From Ciborinia camelliae (lineage: Eukaryota; Ascomycota; Leotiomycetes; Helotiales; Sclerotiniaceae), in assembly GCA_025890175.1 (NCBI GenBank), contig JANPYM010000004.1, forward strand, positions 186,001-250,000: a DNA stretch of 64,000 nt. The letters are read 5' to 3'. The notes under the pieces were generated by a model that was given only the letters and a program-made list of their open reading frames with translations, was not told the DNA's origin and did no database searches. The position numbers were made by a program, and so were the translations under genes. This document shows, piece by piece, positions 11,514 to 23,753 of the stretch. How positions within the stretch are numbered: position 1 is the first letter of the stretch; the number at the start of each line of letters is the position of its first letter.

Positions 11514-13029
11514 GCTGGTAAGCCCATATTGGTGGCTCTCGTTTCTGCTGCTATTATGTTTACAGCTATGTCATTAGTTTTTCTATCTTCCCTTGTATGA
11601 TTATGATGTCACTATATTGATTCTTGAACTCTTCCCCTTCATACCTTCTTCTCTTCTTACTTAGACTTACTAACTAGATAGGGCACTACGCCAGTGTACA
11701 CTGTACACTGGCCTGACACAAAATGATCAATAGGACAAAACTACTATTGGAACGGCTATACCCCGCATTACCGACACGTTTGATTCCTTCGAAGACGTGG
11801 GCTGTTATGGCTCAGCATAGTAAGTCTCAAATTCTCAATCCTGCTATCCGCTTGCCCATAACCTGAGTTTTCATAGCTTCCTTACCTTGAGCTCCTTTAT
11901 GATGATTTGCGAGAGAGTCTACGACCTTTTCACCATCAAATGGGTTTATCTATTGAGTATTGTACTCTTCGAAATTGGATCGCTTGTTTGTGGTCTTGCT
12001 CCAAATTCTCCTCCGTTCATTGTTGGTCGAGCAATTTCAGGGATTGGAAGCACGGGTATCAATGCCGGTTTTATGATGTGAGTCATATATTCTTGTTGTG
12101 TTCATGGCACTGACTGGTTTCATAGAGTCATCTCACATGTCCTCCCTCTTCAGAAGCGTCCTATTTTTGCTTCAGGGTATACCGCCATCTACGGCTTGCT
12201 ACTGTCGTTGTGCCTCTTCTAGGTGGCGCATTCCCTACGCGTGTCAGTTGGGTGTGCTTTTTATAATTGTGCAAGTATGGAAAAAGGATCTAGCAACTAT
12301 GCCGCCCCGCATCATCAAACTAAGGAGCGTCGTAGGGGCAGCCTTCTACCTAATGACTGCGGCATCTGGGATAAATATTCTGGAATACTATGTGAGTTCG
12401 AAGCGGAGCTCATCACCCTGTATATCTGTCATGACTTTAACATCCCACAATTAGCTGCCGATCTGGTTCCAATTCATCCAAGGCGTTTAAGCCCTTTGCT
12501 CTGGAATCCACTTGTTGCCTATAATATTCGCCTACATCCCCTTCTCATTCGTATCCAGTTTCGGGGTGTCAAAATTCGGATACTGCACCCCTTCATGATA
12601 GCTGGTAGTGTTCTGATGTCTATTGGATACGCCCTTACTACTCTACGGAAAGTAGATGAAAGCACAGCAAATTGGATAGGCATTCAGGTTCTGATTGGTT
12701 GTGGCAGTGGTTTCGGTCTTACACAGGATCACATGGCCGCGCAAACCCTCCCCAATACAGATGATATCCCAAACAGCACATCTGTCCTGTTATTCGCACA
12801 GATGTTTGGCGGAGCGGTGTTTCTCGGTGTCACCCAAAACGTGTTCGACATCCGTCTTGTTGCTCGTCTTACCGCCACTCTGTCAGGTGCACCCGTGAAT
12901 ACAGAAACGTTTAATATCCCTACTGCGTTGTGCACAATTTCTGTTGTTGGAGCATTGGTTGTAAAATGGAAGTCTGTGAAAGCTTGGGTTCCTATCCTAT
13001 ATAGGATTGGAATTTGTTACGCCCCGTGA
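11514..13029 (+). pseudogene. Broken MFS drug-efflux transporter (DHA14-like), remnant
   Basis: The parts read as a 14-helix MFS efflux pump when frames are followed piecewise. A possible first membrane helix is at 11514-11594. After a 139-bp putative intron, GTAIPRITDTFDSFEDVG lies at 11734-11819. A 57-bp intron (11820-11876) precedes FTIKWVYLLS..GSLVCGLAPNSP..GRAISGIG (11877-12077). A 48-bp intron (12078-12125) precedes LPLQKRPIF (from 12126). Then WKKDLATMPPRIIKLRS, a 63-bp intron (12392-12454), LPIWFQFIQGV, FMIAGSVLMSIGYALTTLRKVD, GGAVFLGVTQNVF and KWKSVK at 12975. Damage: a frameshift near 12195, a TAA within the IQGV.AL segment near 12493, another frameshift near 12590, a missing stretch of roughly 40-50 residues before the last helix, and no clear start codon. 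The lesions are indels and a transversion, not RIP transitions. Confidence 0.8.
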
Positions 13030-13166
13030 GCATAGCTATGATTGGCCCCTCCGCACAGAGATGACTGGGCAACCGCAAACCAATCAAACGTGTACAAAGT
13101 GAAAGTTTTTGGAAATACTGGGTTTAAGCGAGCGAGACTGTTCTATAGTAGAACTATTGTCATGTA
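13030..13166. other. Border of the AT-rich block
   Basis: Last stretch of balanced composition. It holds a small perfect inverted repeat (GTTCTA-TAG-TAGAAC) near 13139-13153. No gene is seen. Confidence 0.3.
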
Positions 13167-13765
13167 ATCGTTGGCGGTGAGTAGTGATTTTATATTGAAG
13201 TTTAGATTTTTTGATTTTTCTATTAATCTCTACGGGGTTGATACGGGCAAGATGTTGTAATTAGTAAAATGTCGCAGGTTTTGAAACGATTATAACTTTT
13301 AATATATACAATTTATTAAAAGTATATTAAAAGTCTAATTATATCAAACAAAACTTTAACTTCGAATTAAAAATATTATCAAAATTTAAATATTTCTGTT
13401 GAAGATCATATCACTATACCATATTCACTATAGTATAGATGATCGAGGTCTACCCCACTACCTAAAGTAGCTTAGCTTCCTCTATTGTACAGTACCCTCT
13501 ATCTATTTTACAGTTCCTATACATAGCTTTAGTCTACACACACAATACACATACTACATGTTCAATAATTTCAAATATTGTTTAATAAAATAATACTTAA
13601 TTGAAAACTAGAATATTTATAAAAGATTTAGAATTTTAAAATCGAAAATCAAGCGAAATTTAAAACCGCGACATTTTGCTAGTCGCGATATCTTGCCCGT
13701 ACCAACCCCGTAGGGGTTGGCGAAAAAAAGAAAATATTCTACAAAACATATTCCTCGCCAACGAT
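13167..13765. mobile_element. MITE-like element 1, TA-flanked, with an LTR inserted
   Basis: It starts ATCGTTGGCGG and ends CCTCGCCAACGAT, with TA on both sides, as expected for Tc1/mariner-type targets. Subterminal blocks are inverted repeats (CTACGGGGTTG...CAACCCCGTAG; GGGCAAGAT...ATCTTGCCC; GGTTTTGAAA...TTTAAAACC). Without the inserted solo LTR (13397-13567 plus one copy of its 5-bp duplication) it would be about 423 bp, close to element 2. It has no coding capacity and would depend on a transposase elsewhere. Confidence 0.75.
13397..13567 (+). mobile_element. Solo Copia LTR, 171 bp, TSD ATTTC
   Basis: It begins TGTTGAAGATCATA and ends CATGTTCAATA (the end reads as TTCAACA after one C-to-T change). 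ATTTC precedes it (13392-13396) and follows it (13568-13572). The second MITE carries the uninterrupted site (...TTTAAATATTTCAAAT...), which shows that this LTR is an insertion. Confidence 0.9.
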
Positions 13766-13834
13766 TATATCACCCATCAATAGCATATGGAATGGAATGT
13801 AGAATCTATAATTTTATTGAAAGATCACGTATTA

Positions 13835-14236
13835 ATCGTTGTCGATAACTAATATAAATTTTTATTTTGAGATTTTGTTATTTTCTTTTTTTCTCGCCAA
13901 CCCCTACGGGGTTGATACGAGCAAGATGTCACGGGTTTTGAAACGATTATAACTTTTGATACATATAATTTATTAAAAGTCTAATTATATTGAATTAAAA
14001 TTTAATTTTAAATTAATAATTATCAAAATTTAAATATTTCAAATCTTGTTATGATAAAATGATATCTAATTGAAAACTATAATATTTATAAAATATTGGA
14101 AGTTTTAAAGTTCAAATTTAAGCGAATTTTAAAACCGCAACATCTTGCTCATATCAACCCTATAGGGATTGGCGGAAAAATAAGAAAAATAAAAAATCCG
14201 AATTACAATATAAAATCACTACTCACCGCCAACGAT
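13835..14236. mobile_element. MITE-like element 2, TA-flanked, 402 bp
   Basis: Same family and orientation as element 1, separated from it by 69 bp. Termini are ATCGTTGTCGATAAC and CCGCCAACGAT, with TA on each side. Its right end (14206-14236) is a perfect reverse complement over 31 bp of the left end of element 1 (13167-13197). The subterminal block ACCCCTACGGGGTTGATACG is matched in inverted form by CATATCAACCCTATAGGG. It is the empty-site copy for the LTR at 13397. Confidence 0.75.
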
Positions 14237-14238
14237 TA

Positions 14239-14387
14239 CTACAATATATTCATTATAGTATGGTCTATCATATTAGTCTACCTCGCGTACTAGTCTAGCT
14301 TCTTTCTATATCCTATTGTGTCTATTTTATAGTTTCTAAATATAGTTTTAGTCTATATATACAATATTATATATTTATAGTAATAAA
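14239..14387 (+). mobile_element. Degenerate Copia LTR-like sequence
   Basis: It follows the order of the 13397 LTR (TTCATTATAGTATG, AGTCTAC, TAGCTTC, CTATTTTATAGTTTC, TAGTTTTAGTCTA). It is heavily mutated and has no clear ends or target duplication. Confidence 0.5.
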
Positions 14388-14518
14388 TTTATAATGAAAT
14401 AAATTTTTAAAATTTGAAAATGAAATTAATATTCTTAGTCTAACCGGGGATTTGGTACAATATTTTTATAGTTTTAGTATCTTTATAGAGTTTTAATATT
14501 ATATTTAAAATACTAATT

Positions 14519-14642
14519 GTAGCGTACGCTACACGGGCACATGCGCTAGCCCAAGCCGCGCATTATAAATAGTTTAACTTGTAGATAGTAAATACAACAC
14601 AACAGCTTTTACTATATTACAATAATTGTGCCTCTACTACTA
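14519..14642 (+). mobile_element. Possible short solo LTR with a GC-rich head
   Basis: It starts TGTAGCGTACGCTACACGGG, a GC-rich palindromic head in an AT-rich context, with a TATAAATAG box near 14566. CTAAT stands before it (14514-14518) and again at 14643-14647, consistent with a 5-bp duplication. The end is a guess because CA would have become TA by RIP. Confidence 0.45.
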
Positions 14643-15289
14643 CTAATACTATTCTAGTATTTTTTAGAATAAGATTAGATTCTTTAAATGAATAGACATT
14701 AAAATTATATTAATATTGCTTTATTGATATTAAAACCGTATTATAATTGTTGTATTTTAATTACATATAATATCTATCTCTTAATTAATTATTTAGGTAA
14801 TTTATTTATTATACCCTGTATAATTAAATATGCGGTACTACGATCTAAGCGAAACTAAGCGAACACGTGCCTAGAACGATCATTCGAATCATACGGGATC
14901 CTTTTAGAATTTGAATCACCGGATCGGGAAAGATCGATTCTTTGTTCGATTTTGTATTGGAAAAAGTAATATAGTGGGGCATTTAATTTTGATTTTATGA
15001 TTTTTGATTCTATACCGCAATCATTCTATATCCACTATATTATATATAATCTCTAATATATATATTTTAAAACACCTCATTAATTATACGAAACGGATGC
15101 TGATTGAGTTGTTTAAGACTAGGGCTCTACAAGCTGCGCAGCACGAAGGTCGTGAAGGGCCGTACTCAAAGCTCGTATATAATATAATACTATTATCTCT
15201 TGTGTTTCTAATCAATTTATAGTAATCCTTGCCTATACGTATTCTGCCAGTCGACATATACCCCTGTATATGCCTAATTAGTGACCTGC
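14643..15289. other. Moderately AT-rich stretch with a conserved 29-bp block
   Basis: No gene. GC is higher than in the neighbouring RIP blocks. Bases 15148-15176 form a 29-bp block (GGTCGTGAAGGGCC...AAAGCTCGT) that recurs in reverse orientation at 60558-60649, where it is split by a 63-bp insertion. I do not recognise the element it belongs to. Confidence 0.4.
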
Positions 15290-15540
15290 TAAACGAATTA
15301 AACGAATTAAACGAATTAAACGAATTAAACGAATTAAACGAATTAAACGAATTAAACGAATTAAACGAATTAAACGAATTAAACGAATTAAACGAATTAA
15401 ACGAATTAAACGAATTAAACGAATTAAACGAATTAAACGAATTAAACGAATTAAACGAATTAAACGAATTAAACGAATTAAACGAATTAAACGAATTAAA
15501 CGAATTAAACGAATTAAACGAATTAAACGAATTAAACGAA
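15290..15540. repeat. 9-bp tandem array (AAACGAATT), about 28 copies
   Basis: Essentially perfect 9-bp units. Because 9 is divisible by three, the array is open on both strands (NEL repeats on +, FNS repeats on -). The unit keeps a CpG but has no CpA or TpG, so it offers RIP no preferred target. Confidence 0.95.
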
Positions 15541-16300
15541 TATATATTGTTATTGAACATGTAGTATATGTATTGTATTGGTAGACTAAAGCTATATACA
15601 GGAATTATAAAGTAGATAGAGAATATTATATAATATAAGGAGCTAAATTAGTACTTTAGGTAATAGAGTAGACCTTAATGATCTCGATTATCTATATTAT
15701 TATAATAAATATGGTATAATGATATAATCTTTAATATTTTTTTTATAATTAACAATTATCAAATTATATTTTAAACTTTATTAATTCCTATAATAGTTTA
15801 TAATTGTAATATTTATTTTTTAATAAAATTCAATTATTTTATATTATATAATATAAAAATATTTAAATTTTTTTTAAATATAATTAATTATTTCTTTTTT
15901 ATATTTAAATTTATTTTAATATAATAAACAAAAAGATTAATTGGAATTAATTATTTAATCAAAATATTTGTGGTTTAGTTAGTATTAATTATTTAAAACA
16001 TTCTAAACCTATTTTCATTCATTATATTATTTTTAATATAATATCATTTAATATTGATATATTTAGTCTTATTATAAAATTTGTTTTTTTTTAATTCAAT
16101 TAATATTGTTTTTATTATTTATAAATAATATTAAAACAAAGAATTTTATTTTTATATATTTTTTTAAGTTTGTAACCAACTTTTTCATTTATATAAATTT
16201 TTTGGTATTTTTATTTATAATAATTATTTTCGTTTTTATAATATTTTAAAAAATAGATTTTTGTTTAATTAATAATTAAATAATTGTTTTTTTATATTAT

Positions 16301-16471
16301 TATTGAACATGTAGTATATATATTGTGTGTGTAGACTAAAGCTATGTACAGGAACTGTAAAGTAGATAGAGGGTACTGTACAATAAAAAAAGCTAAGCTA
16401 CTTTAGGTAATGGGGTAGACCTCGATCATCCATACTATAGTGAATATGGTATAGTGATATGATCTTCAACA
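16301..16471 (-). mobile_element. Solo Copia LTR, 171 bp, TSD ATTAT
   Basis: It reads TATTGAACATGTAGTA...GATCTTCAACA on +. ATTAT precedes (16296-16300) and follows (16472-16476). The homologous position in the complete element (near 56125) is uninterrupted. Confidence 0.9.
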
Positions 16472-17855
16472 ATTATATAATAATATTTTTTTATATAAAT
16501 TTTTGATATTATTTTAAATTTTATATTAAATCAATATAAATTATATATTTTGAAAAAGGTTATTATAAATAATTAAAATATAGAATTTTAAAGAAAAAAG
16601 TTTTTATAATATATTGAAACAAATGTTTTACAAATATAAAATATTATGTTCCAAATAATTATATTATTTTTACAAATTATTTTATAATAAAGAAAATATT
16701 TAATTAAATTGTATTTAATAAATAAATATAAAAGCTTATTATTTAAAAATAAAGATTTTTTTTATTATTAGAAAATAAATTATTAAAATTAATTTTATAT
16801 ATTATTATATCGAACAATAAAGGAATTTCTTTAATATTAAAAAAATAAATTTCAAATTTTTCTAATATTTTTTTAATATAGACTAAATTATAAATTTTTA
16901 GAATATAATGTTTTTTACTTTTTTTCAATTTGAATATTAAAAAATATTTATATTGATTTAAAATCTTTATATTTTTATTTAATATTAATTTTTTTTTAAT
17001 AAAATTAATATTTATATATTTATTAATTAATAACAAATTATTAATATATAATAAAAAAAAAGTATTTTTTTTTAATAAAAAAATTCAAATTTATAAATAA
17101 TAAAATCAATTCAATATTTTTTAAAAAATTTTAAATAATAAATTATTATATTCAAAATATTTGTTTTAATTTATAAAAAAACTTTTTTAATTTAAAATAA
17201 ACATTTAATTTTTTTTTTAATTTTTTTATAATTTTTAAAAAGATTTTTTTAAAAAATCAAAATATCTTTATTAAAATCTTAATATTTATTAATTCGCTAT
17301 TTAGAAATATTATATCAATATTTATATTATTAATTTTAAAATCTTTGGTAATAATCTTTATAAGTATAATTTACAATATAAAATATTTGTTAATTTCCAT
17401 AAATATTTCTTTAAAATCAATATTTTTTTATTAAAAATAACTTTTGATTATAAGTTATATTTTCTTTTTAACAATCTATTTAAATTGATTTAATTTGTTT
17501 TTTAAAATCTATTTAAAAATCATTAATTTTATTTTTTTATAAATTTTTCAATTTAAATTTAATAGCAAATATTTATATTAAAATGTTTTTTTATATAACA
17601 TTTTTAAGATTTATTATTTCAATTAATATTTCAATATAAATTTGTTTTTTAATATTATTAATATTTATTTTTAATATTTTAATTCATTAAATAATTTAAT
17701 TATTAAAAAAAAAATTAAATCTTTTTTGATAAAAATCAGGTTTTAATTAATTTTTTTATTTTATAAAATAATTAAGAAAATAATATTATCTACCTTTTTT
17801 TTTCAAAAAATCTTTTATTTAAAATAATAAGCTTTTTTTTGGTTTATATTAAATA

Positions 17856-18043
17856 TGTCACGCCAAGGCCCCTGCCTAGTATGACAGTCACGTGATTGAT
17901 CATGTGACCACCATGGTCACATGATCAACGTCTATATTAGATAGTGTTCTTTCCAAAAGGATCCTTTCCTCTTCAGCATAGTTCTTTTATCAGATTGCAT
18001 ATCTACGATTTCACCTTTATGATCCTATGTGACGCGTATAACA
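17856..18043 (+). mobile_element. Solo LTR of a second family, 188 bp, TSD AAATA
   Basis: It begins TGTCACGCCAAGG and ends GCGTATAACA, with AAATA on both sides (17851-17855, 18044-18048). The homologous sites in the related copies near 45620 and 57540 lack it. It is GC-rich and contains TCACGTGATT, a 33-bp palindrome (17896-17928) and CTATATTAG, a plausible TATA region. It has clearly suffered much less C-to-T change than its host. Confidence 0.9.
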
Positions 18044-18323
18044 AAATATAAAAATTTATAGATTTATATTAAATCATTTTTTAATCGAAATATTTTTAAG
18101 CAAAAAATTATATTTATTAAAATTAATATTTATAATCTTAATAATTTTTTTTAAAAAATAAATTTAATAATAAATATATATAATATTTCTTCATTTTTAT
18201 AAAAATAAATATTTTTTTTAATATTTTCGATTTGAATTTTTTTATTAGTTTTTTTGAATACTAAAAGTTTCGGGCGAATGTTTTATAGTCGAAAATTTGA
18301 AATCTTGAGAAATCAAATAATTT

Positions 18324-18494
18324 TATTGAACATGTAGTATGTGTGTATTGTGTGTAGACTAAAGCTATGTACAGGAACTGTAGAGTAGGTAGAGGGTACT
18401 GTACAATAGAAGAAGCTAAGCCACTTTAGGTAGTGGGGTAGACCTCGGTCATCCATACTATAGTGAATATGGTATAGTGATATGATCTTCAACA
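18324..18494 (-). mobile_element. Solo Copia LTR, 171 bp, TSD AATTT
   Basis: It reads TATTGAACATGTAGTATG...GATCTTCAACA. AATTT precedes (18319-18323) and follows (18495-18499). It is the least mutated LTR of its family here, keeping both TTCAACA and the GGGTACTGTACAAT core. Confidence 0.9.
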
Positions 18495-18704
18495 AATTTG
18501 CTATAATATGTTTTAAAAAAATAGTTGTGGATGAAAATAGATTAATATTATCAAACGAAAATATATATATAAAAAACTAATTTATTAGTTAGATAATATA
18601 TTTTGTAATAATTTTTTATTAATTGATTTTTAACTTAATTTAAAATAATAAACTTTGAAATCTAATATTAATATTTTAAATCTTTTTTTTTTATAATATT
18701 ATTT

Positions 18705-19960
18705 AGAAAAACACAAAAAAGTGAGCAAACTGAATTTTTGAAATACGATATGTAATTTATACGAAATTTATTAAAAAAAAAAATTTTATATATTAATGAA
18801 ATTTGAAGAAATAGTAATAATAATTATATTATTAATATTGTTGAAAAAAGATTTAGGGAAACTTTTTAGGGATATTATTATAGAAAAAAAAATATAGAAA
18901 TATATTAATAATAAGATTTTTTTAATAATAGGTATATAGGGAATAAATTAAATAATATTTATAATTTAAAAAATAATTAAATATTTGTTAGATTTTTAAT
19001 ATTGATTATTTTAAATTAATATAATAATTTTAAAAAATTAGATTAAAAAATTAGATTAAAAAATTAAAAAAATTGGATTATATATAAATTTTTAATAAGG
19101 ATTTAAAGAATAAATTTAAATAATTTAAAAAAAAAATTTAAAAATTTAAAGTTTTGTTAATTGAAAAAAATTATAATAATAATAAAGATAAAAAAATATA
19201 TATAAAAATTATTAAAATGAATATAAAATTAGTATATTATATTAATATATAAAAGATAATATTAAAATCGATATTTGTAAAGTTTGTTAATAATATTAAA
19301 ATTATTTTAAATGATATAAATTTCGAATTATATAAAAATCGAAATAATAAAAAGATTATTAAGGTAATTAATTATAAAATATTTGTTGTTTAAATGATAA
19401 ATATAAATAAAATAATAAATATGAAATTTATTATTATAATAAAAATAAAAATAAAAAATAATATTTTTGTAAAAAATTATTAATAAATGAAAACAGTTTT
19501 TTTATTAATAATTAAAGCGATATAGTTAATAAGTTAGATTATGGTTTATAAAATTTAGATTAATAATATAGGATTAAAAAAGGAATTTTAGAAAAATAAA
19601 TTTTTAGAATAGATTATTAGGAATAATAAAAAAATAAATTTAAAAATAATATATATTTTTTGATTTTGTAAATATAATATTATTAAAAAGGTAGTAATAA
19701 TTATGATATTTGCTTTGAAAATTTTGGAAAGGGCGAATGAAGTATTGAATTATAAATTATATTATAATTCAAAATAATTAATAATAAAACTTTATAATAT
19801 TATTTATATATTTAATTATTATTATAATTATTAAAATTTGAATAAATATAAATTTAATATATGTATTAAAAAAACGGTTTATAGATATTATATTAAAAAA
19901 TATAAAATAAATAGTTGTAAATATAAGGATATTATATATAAAGATAAATAAAAATATATT
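18705..19960 (+). mobile_element. LINE (Tad-like) ORF1 fossil, copy 1
   Basis: It matches 52798-54055 closely over its whole length. Near its end, the frame MIFALKILERANEVLNYKL, followed by spaced Cys/Tyr residues (NYYYNY.NLNKYKFNICIKK, YRYYIKKYKINSCKYK), resembles the gag-like ORF1 of Tad-type fungal LINEs: an RRM-like end, then CCHC zinc knuckles in which many Cys have become Tyr by G-to-A change. It is cut at 19960 by a Copia LTR, exactly where copy 2 continues. Confidence 0.65.
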
Positions 19961-22128
19961 TGTTAAAGATCATATTCACTATAATGACCAAGGTCTACTC
20001 CACCTCCTAATATAATTTAATTTTCTCTATTGTATAATATTTTTTATCTATTTTATAATTCTTATATATAGTTTTAATTCATTTATATAATATATATATT
20101 ATATGTTTAATAAATTATAAGATTTGTATAATTATATTTCATTAATAATTATATTAAGTTTAAATATAATTTTTTCCAATTTTTTTTTTCTTATTACAAA
20201 ATAAAGAAAGATAATTATATTTAAAAGTAATAATTGGGGCGAATTTAAAAATTTGATTTTTTTAATATTAATTTTTATAAAAAACATTAATATTATAAAA
20301 AATATTAAAAAAAAATCAAATATTTTAAATAATAAAAATTTATTTAATAATTATAAAAAATATTATAATTATATTTTATTAATTTTAAACTTTAATATTA
20401 ATAATATGTATTATTTAATTTTAATACTTTTTATTTGAAATTTTAATATTATTAGTATATAGAAAGTATTAAAAAAAAATAATAATTTAATATATTTACA
20501 ATTTATTGTAAAAATCAAAAAGCAATTTTATTATATTAAATTCGATTTTAAAATTTAATTATTTTATTAATTTTTTAAATAATTTTTTTATTTTTAATAA
20601 TAAATCTTTTTTAATATTTAAATTATTAATAATAAAAAAGTTTTTTAATAATTTTTAATTAAAATTTTTAAATTATTTAAATAGTAATAAATCAAAATGT
20701 TTGTTTTTAATTTCGATTTTTCTTTTTAGGATGTTATAGTTATTTTTGTAGTAACAAAAAAATTAATTATAATGGTAATAACGAATATTATTAATAATTA
20801 AAAATTATAATATAAATATAACAAAAAAGGATAATATAATAGATTTTAGAGTTATAATAATTATAATAATTTTGGAGAAAATGATTAAAATAAAGATAAT
20901 AATAATTTTGAGAATAAGGTTAATAAAATTATTAAAGATTAATATTATTTTTATTTAAAAATGAGATATTATTAAAAAGATTATTATTTTTTAATAAAGA
21001 TTTAAAAAAATATGAAAAATAATAAAAAAGAATTTATTAATAAAAAAAATAAAAATAAAAATAAAAATATTAAAATTAATTTTATTAATAATTAATATAA
21101 CAATATTATTTATTTTGATTTAATTATATATATAATTAATTTAATTAAATAAATATTTGATTTTAATATTTTCCAATATTTTATTAAATAATTTAATAAT
21201 TTGAAATATATTTAATATTAATTAATTTTTAAAAATATAAAAATAATCAACAATTTTTTTATTAAAAATATTGTTTTTAAGAAAACTAAAATTAAAATAA
21301 TAATATTATTTAATATATAATTTATATTTGAATTTAATTTTATTTAATTTAATTTAATTTTATTAATTTATTTATAAATTTCAATTATAAAATTATATTT
21401 GAAAACAATTTTACATTATATTAAAAATTCAGTCAATTACATTTTACTATCAAAAAATCAAAAAGCTTATACATTCTTTAATAATTTATTTTGATTATAT
21501 ATAATAAAAATATAAATTTAAATAAAATATTTACAAAACTTATTTACAAATATTTTGAATATCTGAATTATAATTAATTAAATCAATTTAAAAAATATAT
21601 AATTAATTTTAAATTTAATAAAAAAATTAAAATTAAAAAATAAAAAATTTATAAATCTTATCTTACAAAACAAATAAAAAAATATTTCAATGAATATATT
21701 ATTATTTATATATTTATTAAATTTATTATAATTTTTTCGAAATATAATTAATTTTTTTAATTAAAAATTAATACTTTATTATTATTATTAATAATATAAT
21801 TTAGATTAATTAAATTTAATATATTTTAAATAAAAAGATTACAATTATAATTCCAATATTATTAAAATTATTTCAAATAATTAAAAAAAAATCTGATTTA
21901 AAAATTATAATTATATAAACTAATAATAATAAAAAAATTTGATGTTTATTTTTAGAAAAAACTTAAAAAAATTGATTAATAATTTAAACCCTTTTTTCCC
22001 AAAAAATAGTATTTAATAAATAATATTATAGAAAAGAAGATACAAAACATTAATATTTAATCCTAAAGCTTATTATTTTAAATTAGCCTAAAAATTGATT
22101 AATAAAAAATTATTACAAAATATATTGT
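19961..22128 (+). mobile_element. 5' fragment of a Copia element (5' LTR plus internal)
   Basis: The LTR is 19961-20112 (TGTTAAAGATCATATTC...TTTAATA, 152 bp). It is followed by the same internal leader seen after the LTR at 48698 and, reversed, before the LTR at 59930 (AATTATAAG.., then GTATAATTATATT). A 61-codon frame at 20253-20438 (start MIFLILIFIKNINIIKN) recurs near 49000 and in minus orientation at 59789-59604; by position it would be in gag. Matching sequence stops at about 22128, where a 13-bp array begins. There is no 3' LTR. Confidence 0.7.
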
Positions 22129-22712
22129 TTAATTATTTTTTTTAATTATTTTTTTTAATTATTTTTTTTAATTATTTTTTTTAATTATTTTTTTTAATTA
22201 TTTTTTTTAATTATTTTTTTTAATTATTTTTTTTAATTATTTTTTTTAATTATTTTTTTTAATTATTTTTTTTAATTATTTTTTTTTAATTATTTTTTTT
22301 AATTATTTTTTTTAATTATTTTTTTTAATTATTTTTTTTAATTATTTTTTTTAATTATTTTTTTTAATTATTTTTTTTAATTATTTTTTTTAATTATTTT
22401 TTTTAATTATTTTTTTTAATTATTTTTTTTAATTATTTTTTTTAATTATTTTTTTTAATTATTTTTTTTAATTATTTTTTTTAATTATTTTTTTTAATTA
22501 TTTTTTTTAATTATTTTTTTTAATTATTTTTTTTAATTATTTTTTTTAATTATTTTTTTTAATTATTTTTTTTAATTATTTTTTTTAATTATTTTTTTTA
22601 ATTATTTTTTTTAATTATTTTTTTTAATTATTTTTTTTAATTATTTTTTTTTAATTATTTTTTTTAATTATTTTTTTTAATTATTTTTTTTAATTATTTT
22701 TTTTAATTATTC
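22129..22712. repeat. 13-bp tandem array (AATTATTTTTTTT), about 45 copies
   Basis: Almost perfect units with occasional 14-bp versions (one extra T). It joins the truncated Copia fragment directly. Confidence 0.95.
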
Positions 22713-23080
22713 TTTTTAACTATATTTTTCAATATTTTTATTTTTTTCTTTTTTTATTAATTTCTCAAATTATCTATTTTTTATTCCTTTTTTTTTATTT
22801 TTCAATTTTTATTTTTTAATTCTTTTTTAATTTTATTTTTTAATTTTTTTTAACTTTTTAACTTTTATTTTTATTTTTTTTAATTATTAATTAATATTTT
22901 CGAAATTTATAAATTTATATTTATATTTAATCTTTTTTCTTTTTAATTCATTTAATTATCTTTTAATTTTTATTTTTATTTTTATTTTTTTTAATTATTC
23001 TTTTTATTAATTTATTTTATTATATTAACCTTTTTATTAATTTGTTTTATTAATATTTTTATTAATTTTTCATTAATTAA
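22713..23080. other. T-rich low-complexity stretch
   Basis: T-rich on the + strand with irregular TTTTTATTAATT motifs. No gene or element ends are seen. Confidence 0.6.

Positions 23081-23753
<673 letters not shown>

Larger units (their letters stand above)
15551..18700 (-). mobile_element. Partial Ty1/Copia retrotransposon, 3' half, RIP-degraded
   Basis: It runs in minus orientation. Its 3' LTR is at 15551-15736 (reads TATTGAACATG...TTTAATA on +). The internal part matches, in the same order, the complete element at 55417-60077 up to about its base 58030. A minus-strand frame at 17036-16743 keeps the end of a Copia reverse transcriptase: YNLVYIKKILEKFEIYFFN corresponds to the family pattern Q..YI.KIL.KF.M. 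Other frames are full of stops. Three later insertions interrupt it: LTRs at 16301, 17856 and 18324. The 5' half and 5' LTR are missing, and it abuts a LINE fragment at about 18705. Confidence 0.8.

Noticed and set aside
12223..13029. Intact 268-aa transporter gene
   Set aside because: It begins out of frame in MFS sequence and only its second half matches the family; the whole is a frameshifted remnant.
15084..15564. Frames encoding NEL (+) and FNS (-) repeats
   Set aside because: By-product of the perfect 9-bp array; no gene-like start or flanks.
16743..17036. Free-standing small gene on the minus strand
   Set aside because: It is a reverse transcriptase remnant of a Copia element and recurs in the sister copies.
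20253..20438. Short conserved gene found three times (also near 49000 and 59604-59789)
   Set aside because: It lies at the same place in three Copia copies, downstream of the 5' LTR; it is a decayed gag start, not a host gene.
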